A stretch of DNA of 64,000 nucleotides from JBEVJC01 sp040510375 (lineage in GTDB: Bacteria > Bacteroidota > Bacteroidia > Chitinophagales > Chitinophagaceae). Location of the stretch: contig JBEVJC010000006.1 of assembly GCA_040510375.1 (NCBI GenBank), positions 1-64,000 on the forward strand, written 5' to 3'. The position numbers and the translations under genes were made by a program. Numbering within the stretch: the stretch's first letter is position 1; every line of letters starts with the position of its first letter. Below the pieces are notes generated by a model, which was given only the letters and a program-made list of their open reading frames with translations, did not search any database and was not told the DNA's origin. Positions 1 to 7,828 of the stretch are shown here, piece by piece.

Positions 1-112
1 TTTGCCGGTATGCCTGAATAATTTTACCAGCCTGTTCCTGAACATTTGCAATTTTTCTTCCGTCAATGGTTGAAATTTTCACGAAATTAGCCCACTGTAT
101 CCACACAACCAT
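1..112 (-). CDS. possible partial ORF running off the left edge
   Basis: On the minus strand an open frame runs from an ATG at 112-110 to the window edge, about 37 codons without a stop. Its ATG overlaps the start of the exonuclease gene on the other strand (CATG at 110-113). The visible residues match no family I recognise. A minus-strand TAATTTCG at about 79-86 resembles a -7 box, which would place the real start further inside. It may be chance. Confidence 0.2.
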   Translation of the reverse strand, partial: MVVWIQWANFVKISTIDGRKIANVQEQAGKIIQAYRQ

Positions 113-1481
113 GTACGCAATTGTAGACATAGAGACAACGGGAGGTTATGCTTCGGCAAATGGCATTACGGAGATCTGTATCCATGTATTTGATGGAAAA
201 GAAACAGTTTCTGTTTTTTCATCCCTTGTCAATCCGGCACAACCGATTCCACGTTATATCCAGGTTATGACCGGCATCACCGATGAGGTGGTTGCCACTG
301 CTCCACGTTTTGAAGAAATCGCTGAGCAGGTATATGAATTGCTGCACCCGCATATTTTTGTAGCCCACAATGTCAATTTCGATCACTCATTTATAAAGGC
401 GCATCTCTCAGCCTGCGGATACAACCTGCAGGTAAAAAAACTTTGTACCGTACGGTTAAGCAGACGGATCCTGCCGGGTCTTCCTTCGTATGGACTTGGT
501 AAACTTTGCGAGTCACTGAATATTAAAGTGAACGACCGGCACCGTGCGGGTGGTGATACAGCGGCCACGGTAGAGGTTTTCCGGTTATTGCTTGCGGGTG
601 ACCGGGATGATTTTATCAGCAAGAGCCTGGCTCGGAATTCGAAGGAACAGGTCCTGCCTCCCAATGTACCTAAAGAACATTTTGACAAGTTGCCCTACAC
701 CCCTGGTGTTTATTATTTCCATAACCAGAAGGGAAAGGTGATTTATGTCGGGAAGGCGAAGAATCTCCGTTACCGGGTCAATAGTCATTTCAGTACCCAT
801 TCCGATAGCCGCCAGCGGCAGAATTTTTTAAAACATACACATGCAATCAGTTTCACGCCCTGTGGCACGGAGCTGATGGCGCATATCCTTGAATCCACGG
901 AAATCAAAAAATTCTGGCCCGCTTTCAATTCATCACAGAAAAGACCGGAGCAATTGTATGGTTTGTTTGTATTCGACGACCAGAACGGTTATAAACGGCT
1001 TGCGATTGATAAAACAAGAAAGGGTGTGCAGTCGGTCAGCAGTTTTCCCACTATCACCGATGCACAATCCGCCCTGCGTCAGCTTATCCGCGAATATGAT
1101 CTTTGTCCCCGGTTATGCTTTTTACAAAAATCAACCGAAACCTGCGAAGGATCGGATACCTATAATTGCCGGGGTGCCTGTGAAGGTAATGAACCTGCTG
1201 CTGAATATAATTTGCGGGTAGATGCTGCGGTAGTATCGATCGATGGGCAGCGGAGTTCCTATGCTATTGTGGAGCGTGGACTGGAAATGGATGATCAGTC
1301 ATGCGTACTCATCTGGAAAGGCCGGTTTTATGGTATGGGTTATATTCCGGGTGATGTGGCCATTTCGCAACCGGAGTTGTTGAAGGACCTGCTTACACCC
1401 TATAAGGAAAACCTGTTTATCAGGAACCTGGTTAATATGTATGCATCAAAAAATCCCGATAAAGTAAAGTGGCTGGTGTAA
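111..1481 (+). CDS. DnaQ-like 3'-5' exonuclease fused to GIY-YIG (UvrC-type) nuclease
   Basis: A two-nuclease fusion of 456 residues. The N-terminal ~165 residues are a DEDDh exonuclease: VDIETTG holds the first Asp/Glu pair (D6, E8), an HNVNFDHSF motif follows, then HRAGGDTAAT with the catalytic His and Asp. From about residue 200 comes a GIY-YIG domain (TPGVYYF, then VIYVGKAKNLRYRV) of the UvrC N-terminal type, followed by a long UvrC-like tail with several cysteines (CPRLCFLQ, YNCRGACEG). The start at 111 is chosen because exonuclease homology begins there; an in-frame ATG at 66 would add 15 unconserved residues. The family is known in bacteria as DEDD-exonuclease/GIY-YIG fusions, probably in DNA repair or processing; the substrate is unknown. 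It converges on the thioesterase gene through a repeat-filled spacer. Confidence 0.85.
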   Translation: MYAIVDIETTGGYASANGITEICIHVFDGKETVSVFSSLVNPAQPIPRYIQVMTGITDEVVATAPRFEEIAEQVYELLHPHIFVAHNVNFDHSFIKAHLSACGYNLQVKKLCTVRLSRRILPGLPSYGLGKLCESLNIKVNDRHRAGGDTAATVEVFRLLLAGDRDDFISKSLARNSKEQVLPPNVPKEHFDKLPYTPGVYYFHNQKGKVIYVGKAKNLRYRVNSHFSTHSDSRQRQNFLKHTHAISFTPCGTELMAHILESTEIKKFWPAFNSSQKRPEQLYGLFVFDDQNGYKRLAIDKTRKGVQSVSSFPTITDAQSALRQLIREYDLCPRLCFLQKSTETCEGSDTYNCRGACEGNEPAAEYNLRVDAAVVSIDGQRSSYAIVERGLEMDDQSCVLIWKGRFYGMGYIPGDVAISQPELLKDLLTPYKENLFIRNLVNMYASKNPDKVKWLV

Positions 1482-1690
1482 AACCGGTGATCAGTGCGGC
1501 CACTTAGAAACCAATCCTGGAAAACGCAAAACCCTGGTGTAATACCCGCGATGAGTGCCGCTACCTGGTAACCAGTCCCGGAAACGCAAAACCCGGGTGT
1601 AATACCAACGATCACTGCCGCCCTCCCGAACCCGGTCCTGGCAAGGTTTTGAAGCGATGGTTTCGGTTACCCGTAATCAATCCTGCCATT
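1475..1690. repeat. three to four degenerate 60-61 bp tandem copies of a convergent gene junction
   Basis: Copies start at 1475, 1536 and 1596, each with GGTGTAA; the first is the stop-codon region of the exonuclease gene. Copies 1 and 2 agree at about 80% of positions, including a shared AAACGCAAAACCC block. Each copy also holds a version of the sequence at the thioesterase end (AATCAATCCTG at 1675-1685): AACCAATCCTG, AACCAGTCCCG and ACCCGGTCCTG. A shorter, worn fourth copy overlaps the thioesterase stop. Confidence 0.85.
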
Positions 1691-2114
1691 GAAAATCGTC
1701 TACCTGCGGCATCCGTAAAAAAGCCTGTCCGACTTCTGCCGGAGGCACAGCCAGTTTTCGTTTAACAAGATCAAGCCATGCACCGTCCACCGTTATCACT
1801 GCACAAAGGATTCCACCCTGTTTAACAATGCGGTGGCGGATGGTCCACCTGGAATAATTACGGCGTGATTTAACAAGTTCCACTTCAATCTGCAGCTGGT
1901 CTTCCAACCGGATTTCTTTTTTAAACTGGGCTTCTTCCCGGAAAAGGATGGGCCCGATCTGTAATTGCTGCATCGCGGTGGTATCAATTCCACATTCAGC
2001 GAGGTAAGAGAGGCGGGCAAAAGCGGCCCAGTCGTAATAGACTGAGTGACGTACATGAAGGTTGGGATCGAGGTCGGACCAGCGCAACTGGACTGGTTTT
2101 GAGAATTTCTCCAT
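1677..2114 (-). CDS. acyl-CoA thioesterase, hotdog fold (4HBT/YbgC type)
   Basis: 145 residues, the usual length for a single hotdog-fold thioesterase. RWSDLDPNLHVRHSVYYDW near the N-terminus matches the 4HBT motif, in which the first Asp is catalytic and HVxxxxYxxW lines the active site. The centre (FREEAQFKKEIRLEDQLQIE) is typical of the fold's strand region. Family members hydrolyse acyl-CoA thioesters in the cytoplasm; the acyl group cannot be told from the sequence. A minus-strand TAATTTCG at 2138-2145 is a possible -7 box. Confidence 0.8.
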   Translation of the reverse strand: MEKFSKPVQLRWSDLDPNLHVRHSVYYDWAAFARLSYLAECGIDTTAMQQLQIGPILFREEAQFKKEIRLEDQLQIEVELVKSRRNYSRWTIRHRIVKQGGILCAVITVDGAWLDLVKRKLAVPPAEVGQAFLRMPQVDDFQWQD

Positions 2115-2156
2115 TCTGGCTACTTATTAAGGTTTAACGAAATTAACGATAGAAGG

Positions 2157-2188
2157 TTCGGAAATTCCGCCTTCACCAGTTATTTTTG
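2157..2188 (+). promoter_or_regulatory. promoter of the FKBP gene
   Basis: TATTTTTG at 2181-2188 fits the Bacteroidetes -7 box TAnnTTTG. A TTCG at 2157-2160 lies 20 bases upstream as a weak -33 element. The box ends 19 bases before the FKBP ATG. Confidence 0.5.
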
Positions 2189-2207
2189 CTCACTAATCTT
2201 AACCCAT

Positions 2208-2969
2208 ATGTTAAAGACATTTTCACTGATCACTCTGACACTGGTTTCCGGAATGGTTATGGCGCAGTCAGGAGTTAAACCCAAACCCGCTGCAAAACCG
2301 AAGGCACCGGCAACCGGAACAACGGCTGTTAAAAAAACAACTGCTGTTCCGGTCGGACAGTTGAAAACGCTGACAGATTCTGCCTCCTATGCGATCGGTG
2401 TAAGTGTGGCCAGTTTTTACCAGCAGCAGGGTCTCAGCAACCTGAACTCCGCGCTGATCAATAAAGCCATCAATGATGTAATGGGCAACAAGACGCGGCT
2501 GCTCGATGACCAGGCCTGCAATGCAGTCATGAATAAAGTCATGTCAAATATCCAGGAAGATAAATCCAGGCCTGCGATTGATTCAGGGATTGCCTTTCTT
2601 TCCCGCAATTCAAAAAGACCGGAAGTGAAGACCACTCCAAGTGGTTTGCAATATGAGGTAATCCGCCAGGGTGATGGCATCAGGCCAACAACCGCTGATA
2701 CCTTTGTGGTACATTACCGCGGTACACTGCTTGATGGAACTGAGTTTGATGCAAGTTATCCAAGGGGTGAACCTTTACGGATGCCGATGAGGCAGGTAAT
2801 CCCGGGTTGGGTGGAAGGATTGCAACTGATGCCCGTTGGTTCGAGGTATAAATTTTATATACCTTTTAACCTGGCTTACGGATCCTTTGATAACGGATCA
2901 ATCCCCGGCGGGTCAACACTTGTTTTTGATATAGAGCTGCTGGACGTAAAACATCCGGCGGAGCAATAA
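2208..2969 (+). CDS. FKBP-type peptidyl-prolyl cis-trans isomerase, exported
   Basis: 253 residues. An N-terminal signal peptide (hydrophobic residues 4-18, cut near MAQ) is followed by a Lys/Ala/Pro-rich linker, then a Mip/FkpA-like FKBP_N dimerisation domain (about 50-125; SYAIGVSVASFYQQQG). The C-terminal FKBP domain (about 140-250) carries VHYRGTLLDGTEFDAS, VIPGWVEGLQLMPVGS, LAYG and IPGGSTLVFDIELLDV, all hallmark positions. It should catalyse prolyl isomerisation and act as a chaperone in the periplasm. It ends tail-to-tail with cmk over a spacer that duplicates both gene ends. Confidence 0.9.
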   Translation: MLKTFSLITLTLVSGMVMAQSGVKPKPAAKPKAPATGTTAVKKTTAVPVGQLKTLTDSASYAIGVSVASFYQQQGLSNLNSALINKAINDVMGNKTRLLDDQACNAVMNKVMSNIQEDKSRPAIDSGIAFLSRNSKRPEVKTTPSGLQYEVIRQGDGIRPTTADTFVVHYRGTLLDGTEFDASYPRGEPLRMPMRQVIPGWVEGLQLMPVGSRYKFYIPFNLAYGSFDNGSIPGGSTLVFDIELLDVKHPAEQ

Positions 2970-3061
2970 GATCACCTGCTCCATCCGTTAAGAAAACATT
3001 TGCGTGCCGGAATATCCGGGATCAATGTCAGCGATCCGGTGAAACAATAATATCACCGGCT
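2953..3061. repeat. 81 bp-spaced duplicate of the FKBP/cmk junction
   Basis: The 28 bases at 2953-2980 (FKBP last codons, TAA stop, then ATCACC) recur at 3034-3061 with 23 identities. The second copy includes the true cmk stop (TCA at 3053-3055), while the first carries a decayed echo of it, and the reverse holds for the FKBP stop. Weaker similarity continues on both sides. Confidence 0.7.
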
Positions 3062-3733
3062 TCGTTCCTTTGCCCAGTTTAGTGCTTTATGGAATTGTTC
3101 TTCTTCTGTAAGATGGGTATTGTCCAGTACAATGGCATCATCTGCTTTGCGGAGCGGACTAACCTCGCGGTGTGAATCAATATAATCGCGCATCTCGAGG
3201 TTATTCTTCACTTCTTCGATGGTGATATTCGGATTTTTCTCGTATAATTCCCTGAACCTGCGTTCTACCCTGACGGCATTGTCTGCAGTCATAAAGATTT
3301 TCAATTCGGCGTTGGGGAATACCACGGTACCGATATCACGGCCATCCATGACGATTCCTTTTTTTGAGCCCAGTTTCTGCTGCTGGGCAACAGCAAACTC
3401 GCGCACTTCGCGGATAGCTGCTACATCACTCACTTTTTCGGCAATAACCAGGTCGCGGATCACATACTCCACGTTCTCATCATTGAGAAAAATTTCACTG
3501 GTTTCTGTTTTGTCGTTGAAATGGAAATCGAGGTGAACACGCTCCAGTGCCTTTACCACATCGCGGTGACTGGTCCAGTCCACATGGTTACGCAGGAAAT
3601 AAAGGGTAATAGCCCGGTACATGGCTCCGCTGTCGACATACACCAGTCCAAGTGCCCGTGCCAGTTGCCTGGCAAGTGTGCTTTTTCCGCAGCTCGACCA
3701 GCCATCGATTGTGATAATAATTTGTTTCGTCAT
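3053..3733 (-). CDS. cmk: cytidylate kinase
   Basis: 226 residues, normal for CMP kinase. The P-loop is GWSSCGKSTLA at residues 11-21, followed by the CMP-kinase signature DSGAMYRA, then GIVMDGRDIGTVVFPNAELKIF and the lid region with SPLRKADDAIVLD. It phosphorylates CMP and dCMP with ATP in pyrimidine salvage. The P-loop is slightly unusual in having SSCGKST rather than SGSGKGT. A TACTTTTG box lies only 10 bases before the ATG, so the transcript leader would be very short. Confidence 0.93.
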   Translation of the reverse strand: MTKQIIITIDGWSSCGKSTLARQLARALGLVYVDSGAMYRAITLYFLRNHVDWTSHRDVVKALERVHLDFHFNDKTETSEIFLNDENVEYVIRDLVIAEKVSDVAAIREVREFAVAQQQKLGSKKGIVMDGRDIGTVVFPNAELKIFMTADNAVRVERRFRELYEKNPNITIEEVKNNLEMRDYIDSHREVSPLRKADDAIVLDNTHLTEEEQFHKALNWAKERSR

Positions 3734-3743
3734 AATACAGGGG

Positions 3744-3751
3744 CAAAAGTA
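3744..3751 (-). promoter_or_regulatory. -7 box of cmk, overlapping the upstream terminator U-tract
   Basis: On the minus strand the terminator of clpC runs into TTTTTTACTTTTG, and TACTTTTG within it matches TAnnTTTG exactly. The box ends 10 bases before the cmk ATG. Confidence 0.55.
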
Positions 3752-3752
3752 A

Positions 3753-3782
3753 AAAAGGAGTGCTTATAAAAGCACTCCTTTT
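3753..3782 (-). terminator. intrinsic terminator of clpC
   Basis: A perfect 12-bp stem (AAAAGGAGTGCT paired with AGCACTCCTTTT) with a 6-base loop lies 61 bases past the clpC stop. On the minus strand it is followed by TTTTTTAC. Confidence 0.85.
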
Positions 3783-3842
3783 CAATTTATTATAGATTAA
3801 CCTGTGGTCTATCCCTGTAATCAGCCGATACTGTCCGCTAAC

Positions 3843-6377
3843 TTAAGCTTTGGACTCTTTCGACTTTGCTTCCGATGGTTTGAAAGTGAATTTCAACAAA
3901 CCTTTCGATTCATCCACATCGGCTTCAAGAACATCACCTGCCTTCACATTGGTATTCAGGATTTCTTCCGCCAGCGGGTCTTCCAGGTATTTCTGGATAG
4001 CCCGGTGCAGTGGTCTTGCACCGAATTGTGAATCGTAACCTTTATCGGCCAGGAATGACTTCGCTTCTTCGGTAAGTGAAAGACTGAATCCGAGATTGGT
4101 CAGGCGTTTCATTACACCCTTCATCAGGATATCGATGATATTGAAGATATTTTCCTTGGTCAGGCTGTTGAAAATTACCACATCGTCAATCCTGTTGAGG
4201 AATTCGGGTGAGAATGTTTTCTTCAGCGCTTTTTCGATTACGGCTTTGTTCGCTTCATCTTCGTGTTCCAGTTTTGAGTTGGTTGTAAACCCAACGCCGG
4301 CACCAAAGTCCTTCAGCTGGCGAACCCCGATATTGGAGGTCATAATGATCATGGAGTTCTTGAAATCCACCTTACGTCCCAATCCGTCTGTCAGTTGACC
4401 ATCGTCCAGCACCTGCAGCAGGATATTGTAAATATCCGGATGGGCCTTTTCGATTTCGTCGAGCAGGATCACGCTGTATGGTTTGCGGCGAACACGTTCG
4501 GTCAGTTGTCCACCTTCTTCATAACCTACATATCCGGGAGGTGCACCAATCAGCCGGCTCACCGTGAATTTCTCCATGTATTCGCTCATATCAATCCGTA
4601 CAAGGGCATCTTCGGAGTCGAACATATGACGGGCCAGGGAACGGGCCAGTTCGGTTTTACCCACCCCGGTTGGACCGAGGAAAATAAAGGTTCCGATTGG
4701 CTTTTTGGGGTCTTTCAGCCCTACGCGGTTCCGCTGGATCGCTTTTACCACCTTGGAAATGGCTTCATCCTGTCCGATTACCATCCCCTTCATGTCTTCG
4801 GTCATCTTGCGGAGTTTGTCCGTTTCGGCCTGCACCATCCGTTTTACCGGTATGCCGGTCATCATACTGACCACTTCTGCAATTGCTTCCTCATCGATGG
4901 GATAACGTTTGTGTTTGCTTTCTTCTTCCCAGTCGTTCTTGGCTTTTTCCAGGTCTTCTGCCAGTTTCTTTTCTGTATCCCGCAATGAAGCAGCCTCTTC
5001 AAATTTCTGGCTCTTCACTACCTTATTCTTTTCATTTTTCACATCCTCGATCTTCTTTTCAAGATCAACAATATTCTGGGGAACATTGATATTCTTGAGG
5101 TGCACACGGGCACCAACTTCATCCATCACGTCAATTGCCTTGTCGGGCAGCAGACGGTCGGTTACATAACGGTCGCTGAGTTTAACACAGGCATCAATAG
5201 CTTCCTGGTTATAGGTGACGTTATGGTAGTCTTCATATTTCGACTTGATATTGTTCAGGATCTGGATGGTTTCGTCCACACTTGGCGGGTCAACCATTAC
5301 TTTCTGGAACCGGCGGTCAAGGGCTCCGTCTTTTTCAATGTACATCCGGTATTCGTCGAGGGTGGATGCACCGATACATTGCAGTTCCCCGCGTGCAAGG
5401 GCCGGTTTGAATATATTACTGGCATCCAGTGAGCCACTCGCTCCACCGGCACCAACAATGGTATGCAGTTCATCAATGAAGAGGATAACATCCCTGTTTT
5501 TCTCCAGTTCATTCATGATCGCCTTCATCCTTTCTTCAAACTGACCGCGGTACTTGGTACCGGCCACCAGGGCGGCAAGATCAAGGGACACTACCCGTTT
5601 ATCGAATAAAACGCGCGATACCTTCCGCTGTACGATGCGCAGGGCAAGGCCTTCAACGATTGCCGTTTTACCCACGCCTGGTTCTCCGATAAGGATCGGG
5701 TTATTCTTTTTACGACGCGAAAGGATCTGTGATACGCGTTCAATCTCGGCTTCGCGGCCAACGATCGGATCAAGCGTACCCATTTCAGCGAGTTTGGTTA
5801 TATCCCTGCCGAAATTATCCAGTACGGGTGTTTTACTTTTTGCGGTTCCTGTTTGTTTTGATCCTTTTGACTGAGAATACTTTTTTTCATCTTCAAAATC
5901 ATCATCATTTTCATCCGTGTATTCTGCTCTGGGATCATTTGATTTAACGATGCCAAGTTCCTGGCGAAATAGATCGTAGTCCACGTCAAATTGATTTAAA
6001 ATTTGTGTAGCAATGTTTTCTTTATTCTTCAGGATCGATAACATGAGATGTTCCGTTTCAACGGTTGTACTCTTCAGCGCTTTCGCTTCAAGTACCGTTA
6101 CACGGATTACCTTTTCTGCCTGTTTGGTAAGCGGCAGGCTGTTGATGTTTGCAATGTTCTTTCCTGTTTTATCTTTTACGGCAAGTTCGATTTCCTTGCG
6201 TAATTCGTAAAGGTCAACATTAAAGCTTTTTAAAATCCGGACTGCCGTATTATCCCCTTCCCGGATGAGACCGAGCAGGAGGTGTTCGGTTCCGATAAAA
6301 TCATTCCCCAACCGCAGCGCTTCCTCACGGCTGAATGAAATAATCTCCTTAACCTGTGCTGAAAAATTATTATCCAT
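3843..6377 (-). CDS. clpC: ATP-dependent Clp protease ATP-binding subunit ClpC
   Basis: 844 residues with full ClpC architecture: two Clp_N repeats (1-145), an acidic Ser/Lys linker (about 150-180), AAA+ module 1 with Walker A GEPGVGKT at 231-238, a UVR-type segment (KSQKFEEAASLRDTEKKL) in the middle domain, and AAA+ module 2 with GPTGVGKT and RIDMSEYMEKFTVSRLIGAP. The C-terminal D2-small domain ends with a Lys/Ser-rich tail. It unfolds substrates for ClpP in protein quality control. Its promoter is probably the TATATTTG box at 6409-6416, 31 bases upstream of the ATG. The gene ends at a strong intrinsic terminator. Confidence 0.95.
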   Translation of the reverse strand: MDNNFSAQVKEIISFSREEALRLGNDFIGTEHLLLGLIREGDNTAVRILKSFNVDLYELRKEIELAVKDKTGKNIANINSLPLTKQAEKVIRVTVLEAKALKSTTVETEHLMLSILKNKENIATQILNQFDVDYDLFRQELGIVKSNDPRAEYTDENDDDFEDEKKYSQSKGSKQTGTAKSKTPVLDNFGRDITKLAEMGTLDPIVGREAEIERVSQILSRRKKNNPILIGEPGVGKTAIVEGLALRIVQRKVSRVLFDKRVVSLDLAALVAGTKYRGQFEERMKAIMNELEKNRDVILFIDELHTIVGAGGASGSLDASNIFKPALARGELQCIGASTLDEYRMYIEKDGALDRRFQKVMVDPPSVDETIQILNNIKSKYEDYHNVTYNQEAIDACVKLSDRYVTDRLLPDKAIDVMDEVGARVHLKNINVPQNIVDLEKKIEDVKNEKNKVVKSQKFEEAASLRDTEKKLAEDLEKAKNDWEEESKHKRYPIDEEAIAEVVSMMTGIPVKRMVQAETDKLRKMTEDMKGMVIGQDEAISKVVKAIQRNRVGLKDPKKPIGTFIFLGPTGVGKTELARSLARHMFDSEDALVRIDMSEYMEKFTVSRLIGAPPGYVGYEEGGQLTERVRRKPYSVILLDEIEKAHPDIYNILLQVLDDGQLTDGLGRKVDFKNSMIIMTSNIGVRQLKDFGAGVGFTTNSKLEHEDEANKAVIEKALKKTFSPEFLNRIDDVVIFNSLTKENIFNIIDILMKGVMKRLTNLGFSLSLTEEAKSFLADKGYDSQFGARPLHRAIQKYLEDPLAEEILNTNVKAGDVLEADVDESKGLLKFTFKPSEAKSKESKA

Positions 6378-6408
6378 ATTTAGATAATTGGTTGTAATAC
6401 AATATTAA

Positions 6409-6420
6409 CAAATATATTTG
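6409..6420. promoter_or_regulatory. 12-bp palindrome carrying head-to-head -7 boxes
   Basis: CAAATATATTTG is a perfect palindrome. Read either way it contains TATATTTG: minus strand toward clpC (6416-6409) and plus strand toward the STAS gene (6413-6420). On the plus strand a TTG at 6392-6394 lies 18 bases upstream, which is good -33 spacing. Confidence 0.55.
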
Positions 6421-6522
6421 GTTCCTGTTCTTCCGTAATTATAAACGGAATGTTGATAATTTAAGTTGTGGGAACCTTGGGGTTTTTACCTTCCGGCGAA
6501 CCTCAACCTGAAAAACCGGGAT

Positions 6523-6918
6523 ATGCAGTTCAAAACAGATACCAAAGAGAAATTTCATGCCATCACGCTGAGCGGACCATCTCTTTCTGCTAGTATGACA
6601 GAAGAATTGGTGCAGGCGCTCACCCCTTACCTGCAAATTGGCGCAGCGGGACAGCCGGCGCTGCCGAAAAACGTAGTGTTGGTGATGAAAGACATCGAGA
6701 TCGTCGATAACGCTGCTGCTGAAAAACTGGTGGCCCTGCAACAGCTGTTTTATGAACATAATGCTTCTTTTGTCATCGCTTCCCTCCGCAAACCTGTGGA
6801 GGATTTCCTGGACAAACTTGAACTTTTGGAGCTGATGAACGTTACACCGTCCGAAAGTGAGGCCTGGGATATTGTCCAGATGGAAGAGATCGAACGTGAA
6901 CTATTAGACGGCGAATAA
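6523..6918 (+). CDS. STAS domain protein (anti-sigma-factor antagonist-like)
   Basis: 131 residues. The central part resembles the SpoIIAA/STAS fold: strand VVLVMKDIEIVDNA, a helix AAEKLVALQQLFYEH, strand SFVIASL and a helix with FLDKLELLELMNV. Where phosphorylatable STAS antagonists have Asp-Ser-Ser-Gly this protein has DNAA, so it lacks the acceptor serine. The ATG at 6523 is preferred; an upstream ATG at 6466 would add a short segment that does not look like STAS sequence. It sits 3 bases before the kinase gene, so the two are probably co-transcribed. Partner and role are unknown. Confidence 0.7.
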   Translation: MQFKTDTKEKFHAITLSGPSLSASMTEELVQALTPYLQIGAAGQPALPKNVVLVMKDIEIVDNAAAEKLVALQQLFYEHNASFVIASLRKPVEDFLDKLELLELMNVTPSESEAWDIVQMEEIERELLDGE

Positions 6919-6921
6919 ATC

Positions 6922-7815
6922 ATGAGCATGCATCCCTCTTCCGAAACCATCAACCTGATCAAACAGGTTTTACCGGACGAACTTGATGCGGCAAATTCCC
7001 TGTTGCAATTCCAGCCGGTGCCGGGTGGTTCCATCAATCATTGTTATCGTGTGGTGCTGGACCAGCAGAACAGCTGGTTCCTGAAACTGAACAGCAATTC
7101 ACGTTATCCCGAACTCCTGCAGCAGGAAGTAAAGGGCCTGACTGCACTTCGCAGGCGCAAATTGATTAAAGTGAGTTCGGTGATTTCGATCAGTGATGAT
7201 GGCGACCAGCAATTCCTGTTAATGGAATGGATCAAGAGCGGACCGCGTACCCGTACTTTCTGGATAACACTTGGTGAACAGCTTGCCCGTTTGCATCAGC
7301 ATTCAAATAGTGAATACGGCTGGCCGGAAGACAATTATTGTGGTGCCCTTACCCAATGGAATTCATTTGATGCCGACTGGATCAGTTTTTTTATTTCCCA
7401 GCGGATCAACCCGCAGCTGGAGCTGGCAGTATCAAAGAACCTGGTCACACCTGCGATGATGAAACAGTTTGAACGGCTGTTTCCGCGCCTCCTGTTTATA
7501 TTCGATACAGAGAAACCGGCGTTGCTTCATGGCGACCTCTGGAGCGGCAACCTGATGTGTAATGATAAATCGGAACCGGTATTGATCGATCCGGCAGTTT
7601 ATTATGGTCACCGTAGTATGGATCTTGGAATGACCACCCTCTTCGGTGGATTTGATCCTGTTTTTTACGAGTCGTATGCTGCCAATTACCCGCTTCATCC
7701 CGATCATGCTGAACAATGGGAGATCTCTACCCTTTATCCGCTGCTTATCCACCTTAATCTTTTCGGAATCCAGTATCTTCCACGGATCGCTGCAATACTG
7801 AACAGGTATATTTAG
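6922..7815 (+). CDS. fructosamine kinase family protein
   Basis: 297 residues with the fructosamine-3-kinase/APH-like fold: an N-terminal lobe with GGSINHCYRV and WFLKLN (ATP-binding Lys), the catalytic HGDLWSGN motif, and the metal-binding LIDPAVYYGHRSMDLGM segment. Family members phosphorylate sugar-amine adducts (ketosamines) on proteins or small molecules, reversing glycation. The start lies 3 bases after the STAS stop, and RNase Z follows after 13 bases, so an operon is likely. Confidence 0.88.
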   Translation: MSMHPSSETINLIKQVLPDELDAANSLLQFQPVPGGSINHCYRVVLDQQNSWFLKLNSNSRYPELLQQEVKGLTALRRRKLIKVSSVISISDDGDQQFLLMEWIKSGPRTRTFWITLGEQLARLHQHSNSEYGWPEDNYCGALTQWNSFDADWISFFISQRINPQLELAVSKNLVTPAMMKQFERLFPRLLFIFDTEKPALLHGDLWSGNLMCNDKSEPVLIDPAVYYGHRSMDLGMTTLFGGFDPVFYESYAANYPLHPDHAEQWEISTLYPLLIHLNLFGIQYLPRIAAILNRYI

Positions 7816-7828
7816 TAGTTTTACCTCT

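Noticed and set aside
1400..1615. A 71-residue minus-strand frame with internal ITPGFCV repeats
   Set aside because: The repeats simply reflect the 60-bp DNA tandem repeat after the exonuclease gene; no homologue is recognised and the frame overlaps that gene.
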